From positions 1-12,947 of the forward strand of contig MFSB01000009.1 in NCBI GenBank assembly GCA_001784735.1: a stretch of 12,947 nt of DNA, in the 5' to 3' direction. Of this stretch, positions 11,283 to 12,947 are shown in pieces (position 1 is the stretch's first letter; every line of letters starts with the position of its first letter). Below the pieces are notes generated by a model. That model was not told where the DNA came from, did no database searches, and saw nothing but the letters and a program-made list of their open reading frames with translations. This stretch comes from Candidatus Moranbacteria bacterium RIFCSPLOWO2_12_FULL_48_12 (GTDB taxonomy: Bacteria; Patescibacteriota; Minisyncoccia; Moranbacterales; UBA1568). A program made the translations under genes and the position numbers.

Positions 11283-12005
11283 CTACAGAGAACAACTGAA
11301 AAGCTGGCATGGATCAAGCCAATTCTTGAGCGTTTGCTTCTCTGCCACATAGCCGAGGATATTGATGGCAGTACCGAGGTGAATTCCCAGATGCAGATGC
11401 TTGCGCTCACCATCGGTTTCCTGACTCTGACCCGTCCCAAGTACTCCGATAATATCTCCCGCCGCCATATCTTCCCCGACAGCCGCCTGAACGCTTGCCA
11501 GTCTCAGATGCCCATAAATGACTGTGACCGGCTGATTTTCAAACGTGCATTTCTGGACAACTACTCCGCCATACCCGCTCGTGCTGCGTTTTACTTCAAG
11601 TGAACCACTGCAAATCGCGCGGACAGGAACATCACTTGTAGCTTCTTCCGGGAACGTTTCAAAGTCCGTCCCGGTATGATACCCACGGAATTTCTCCGGT
11701 TGGATCGGCGACGTCTTCGGATCGATAAAGATACCGAACGGCTTTTTTGTCACTCGTTCTTCCACTCTCTTAAACGGCGGCACAAATTTTGGTGTACTGC
11801 TTAGCTCTGGCGGTGCATCCGATGACACAGCGGGACATGGTGCGAATGCACACACGGAGCCGCTGCGTCCCACCGCTGACCCGTCCGGACAGATCTTCGC
11901 CTCCATCGTACATCCGACCTGTGCCGGCTGCTTCTTCCCGAATAGCGCAAAACCGCCCGCCCCAATCAGCAAGATACCGATTATAATAATGAGTGATTTC
12001 CTCAT
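11283..12005 (-). CDS. Membrane-anchored M23 (lysostaphin-like) metallopeptidase
   Basis: Predicted zinc endopeptidase that cuts peptidoglycan cross-bridges outside the membrane. An N-terminal anchor (about 3-22, MRKSLIIIIGILLIG) precedes a small four-cysteine segment (Cys32, 39, 52, 57; CPDGS and CAFAPCP). A Pro/Ser-rich linker follows, then the M23 domain (about 105-215). Zinc ligands and catalytic residues are intact: H110-TGT-D114, YGH at 164-166, and H203-L-H205. The start at 12005 is set by AAGGAAGT just upstream; the in-frame ATG at 12071 lies inside csaA and would put 22 charged residues before the anchor. The gene lies 8 bp from the csaA stop, so the two are co-translated neighbours. 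The Cys segment recurs in Patescibacterial exported proteins as I recall them. Confidence 0.93.
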   Translation of the reverse strand: MRKSLIIIIGILLIGAGGFALFGKKQPAQVGCTMEAKICPDGSAVGRSGSVCAFAPCPAVSSDAPPELSSTPKFVPPFKRVEERVTKKPFGIFIDPKTSPIQPEKFRGYHTGTDFETFPEEATSDVPVRAICSGSLEVKRSTSGYGGVVVQKCTFENQPVTVIYGHLRLASVQAAVGEDMAAGDIIGVLGTGQSQETDGERKHLHLGIHLGTAINILGYVAEKQTLKNWLDPCQLFSCSL

Positions 12006-12013
12006 AACTTCCT

Positions 12014-12358
12014 TCAGGCAAGCTTGCTGCCGAGGTCTACGAAAACTTTTTTGGGCTCGATGAGAATCCACCCATCGCCTGCGTTATTTCTGAAACCCAA
12101 TGTCAAAACTTCAGAAGCAAACGAGCCTATTTGTTTGGATGGAAAATTGACCACGCAGCATACAAGTGAGCCGAGGAGCTCTTCTTTCGTATGCGCGCCG
12201 ACGGCTTGGACGCTAGATTGCTTGATTCCTATGGGAGATCCAAAATCAATTTTCAGCTTATAAGCCGGCTTGCGCGCTTCCGGAAAATCCAGAGCCTCGA
12301 TGATCTTTCCGACGCGAATATCCACCTTTTCAAAATCATCCCACGTTATTTGGTTCAT
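12014..12358 (-). CDS. csaA: CsaA-like tRNA-binding-domain protein
   Basis: A 114-aa protein consisting of a single EMAP/tRNA-binding OB-fold, the CsaA class of export-related chaperones that act as dimers. Family features are ITWDDFEKVDIRVGKII at the start, then FPEARKPAYKLKIDFG, GIKQSS, HTKEELLGS, VVNFPSKQIGSFASEVLTLG, and the closing EPKKVFVDLGSKL. No Shine-Dalgarno is obvious (AGCGAAAAAACTCT before ATG). The gene lies 31 bp downstream of tRNA-Ser(UGA) on the same strand, so read-through transcription from the tRNA promoter is likely. It is followed after 8 bp by the M23 peptidase. Whether its role here is protein export or tRNA binding cannot be told. Confidence 0.92.
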   Translation of the reverse strand: MNQITWDDFEKVDIRVGKIIEALDFPEARKPAYKLKIDFGSPIGIKQSSVQAVGAHTKEELLGSLVCCVVNFPSKQIGSFASEVLTLGFRNNAGDGWILIEPKKVFVDLGSKLA

Positions 12359-12389
12359 AGAGTTTTTTCGCTATCTACACAACGAAGGC

Positions 12390-12475
12390 GGAAGCGGAAG
12401 GATTCGAACCTTCGATACCCTTTCGGGTATACTTGTTTTCAAGACAAGCCCTTTCAACCACTCGGGCACGCTTCC
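12390..12475 (-). tRNA. tRNA-Ser(UGA)
   Basis: Minus strand: acceptor GGAAGCG/CGCTTCC, D-arm with GAGTGG, anticodon stem CTTGT/ACAAG with loop CTTGAAA (anticodon UGA), long variable arm ATACCCGAAAGGGTAT, and T-arm GGTTCGAATCC. Class II structure and anticodon identify serine. CCA is not encoded (next bases CGCCTT). An inverted-repeat element starts 12 bp upstream of the mature 5' end. Neighbouring csaA follows 31 bp downstream. Confidence 0.96.
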
Positions 12476-12487
12476 ATTTCTTTTATT

Positions 12488-12644
12488 AGACCCACTGCGT
12501 AAAGATTTTTCCTGTTAAAACAGCATAATTCTAGCTACGACTTCGCAATCCGCCAGCTGGCGGACAACAAAAGCTCTGGCTTTGCTGTAAAAATTTTTGC
12601 TTATCCGCGGTTTTACCGACGGTAAATCTTTACGCGGTGGGTCT
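12488..12644. mobile_element. Inverted-repeat element (MITE-like), 157 bp
   Basis: 21-bp terminal inverted repeats beginning AGACCCACTGCGTAAAG (12488-12508) match the complement at 12624-12644 with one mismatch. A perfect 16-bp palindrome, TCCGCCAGCTGGCGGA (12549-12564), sits near the middle. No ORF of note and no clear target duplication were seen. It fills the gap between the purF terminator and tRNA-Ser(UGA) and so must hold, or displace, the tRNA promoter. Confidence 0.6.
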
Positions 12645-12660
12645 TGATTAAGTTTGCAAC

Positions 12661-12686
12661 AAAAAAGGCGAGTTTGGCAACTCACC
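12661..12686 (-). terminator. Terminator of purF
   Basis: Minus strand: GGTGAGTT-GCCA-AACTCGCC (12667-12686, one T-G pair) followed directly by six T (12661-12666). It lies 7 nt after the stop codon of the purF fragment. Confidence 0.88.
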
Positions 12687-12693
12687 TTAAAAT

Positions 12694-12947
12694 TTAATTT
12701 TCCGCGGAGAAATCTCCCGCGCCGGCGGGATATTCTCCGGTGAAAGGGCCGGTGTAAAAATTATCTTTTGTCAAAACTGAATTTTCACCGCGCGCTTTAA
12801 GAACAGAATCAATCGTTTTTTCCATACTCAAATAATTCAGATGGTCAATGCCTAAAGTTTCTTTAACGCGACGAAGGTCGCCGTTTAATTTTTTGGCGAT
12901 GATTTCGTCTTTCACCCGATAAGTATCAATGCCGTAGAAATCCGGAA
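12694..12947 (-). CDS. purF: Amidophosphoribosyltransferase, C-terminal fragment
   Basis: The last ~84 codons of a gene that enters from the right edge; frame stays open to the window end, so the GTG at 12915 is not its start. The text PDFYGIDTYRVKDEII..., then IDHLNYLSMEKTIDSVL, and the ending FYTGPFTGEYPAG follows the C-terminus of PurF (glutamine PRPP amidotransferase). PurF catalyses the first committed step of purine synthesis. There the YGID, YLSxE and FTGxYP segments are conserved. Glutaminase and phosphoribosyltransferase domains lie outside the window and cannot be checked. A terminator follows directly. Confidence 0.82.
   Translation of the reverse strand, partial: PDFYGIDTYRVKDEIIAKKLNGDLRRVKETLGIDHLNYLSMEKTIDSVLKARGENSVLTKDNFYTGPFTGEYPAGAGDFSAEN

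Noticed and set aside
12006..12071. 22-residue N-terminal extension of the M23 peptidase
   Set aside because: It overlaps the end of csaA, puts charged residues before the membrane anchor, and a good Shine-Dalgarno precedes the internal ATG at 12005.

Overview
The window looks like a piece of a small, compact bacterial genome, most likely a Patescibacteria (CPR, Parcubacteria-like) metagenomic contig. Reasons: short intergenic gaps, an RNA-recognition-motif protein with a glycine/arginine-rich tail, a membrane-anchored M23 peptidase with a four-Cys segment that I associate with this group, tRNA-Ser genes without an encoded CCA, many GC-rich intergenic hairpins, and a large unrecognised protein. 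The lineage is an inference. UGA, UAA and UAG all serve as ordinary stops, so recoding of UGA is not indicated.

Layout. 1-260: hairpin-rich DNA and tRNA-Ser(GCU), minus strand. 344-753: a self-contained minus-strand unit (promoter, 31-codon ORF, long 3' region, terminator). 864-1376: tag (3-methyladenine DNA glycosylase I), plus strand, convergent with a proteobacterial-type fatty acid desaturase (1479-2534, minus), with a 24-bp perfect palindrome and a terminator between them. 2702-3049: RRM protein behind a ~145-nt leader. 3270-4835: unrecognised 521-aa protein with four similar C-terminal modules and an apparently leaderless promoter. 5000-5615: plus-strand unit encoding two small unknown proteins (70 aa; 77 aa with two membrane helices). 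5673-7378: yadGH-type ABC exporter, minus. 7538-10894: a run of minus-strand accessory genes (DUF1993-like, GDSL hydrolase, hemolysin III/PAQR, Nudix, VOC). 11023-11268: a second self-contained tiny-ORF unit, plus strand. 11283-12358: csaA-like chaperone and M23 peptidase, tightly coupled, just downstream of tRNA-Ser(UGA). 12694-12947: C-terminal end of purF.

Functionally this is mostly accessory and housekeeping content: DNA alkylation repair, membrane lipid desaturation, a drug/lipid-type exporter, cell-wall hydrolysis, nucleotide-derivative hydrolysis, tRNA and purine synthesis. No CRISPR array, integrase, transposase or phage module was seen.

Two things stand out for follow-up. One is the 521-aa modular, leaderless-transcript protein. 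The other is a set of very small transcription units with good promoters, Shine-Dalgarno sites and terminators. Recurrent palindromic elements also sit just upstream of minus-strand genes (about 4.9, 7.4, 8.1, 9.0 and 12.5 kb). Several promoters share an extended -10 of the form TRTGCTAnnnT.
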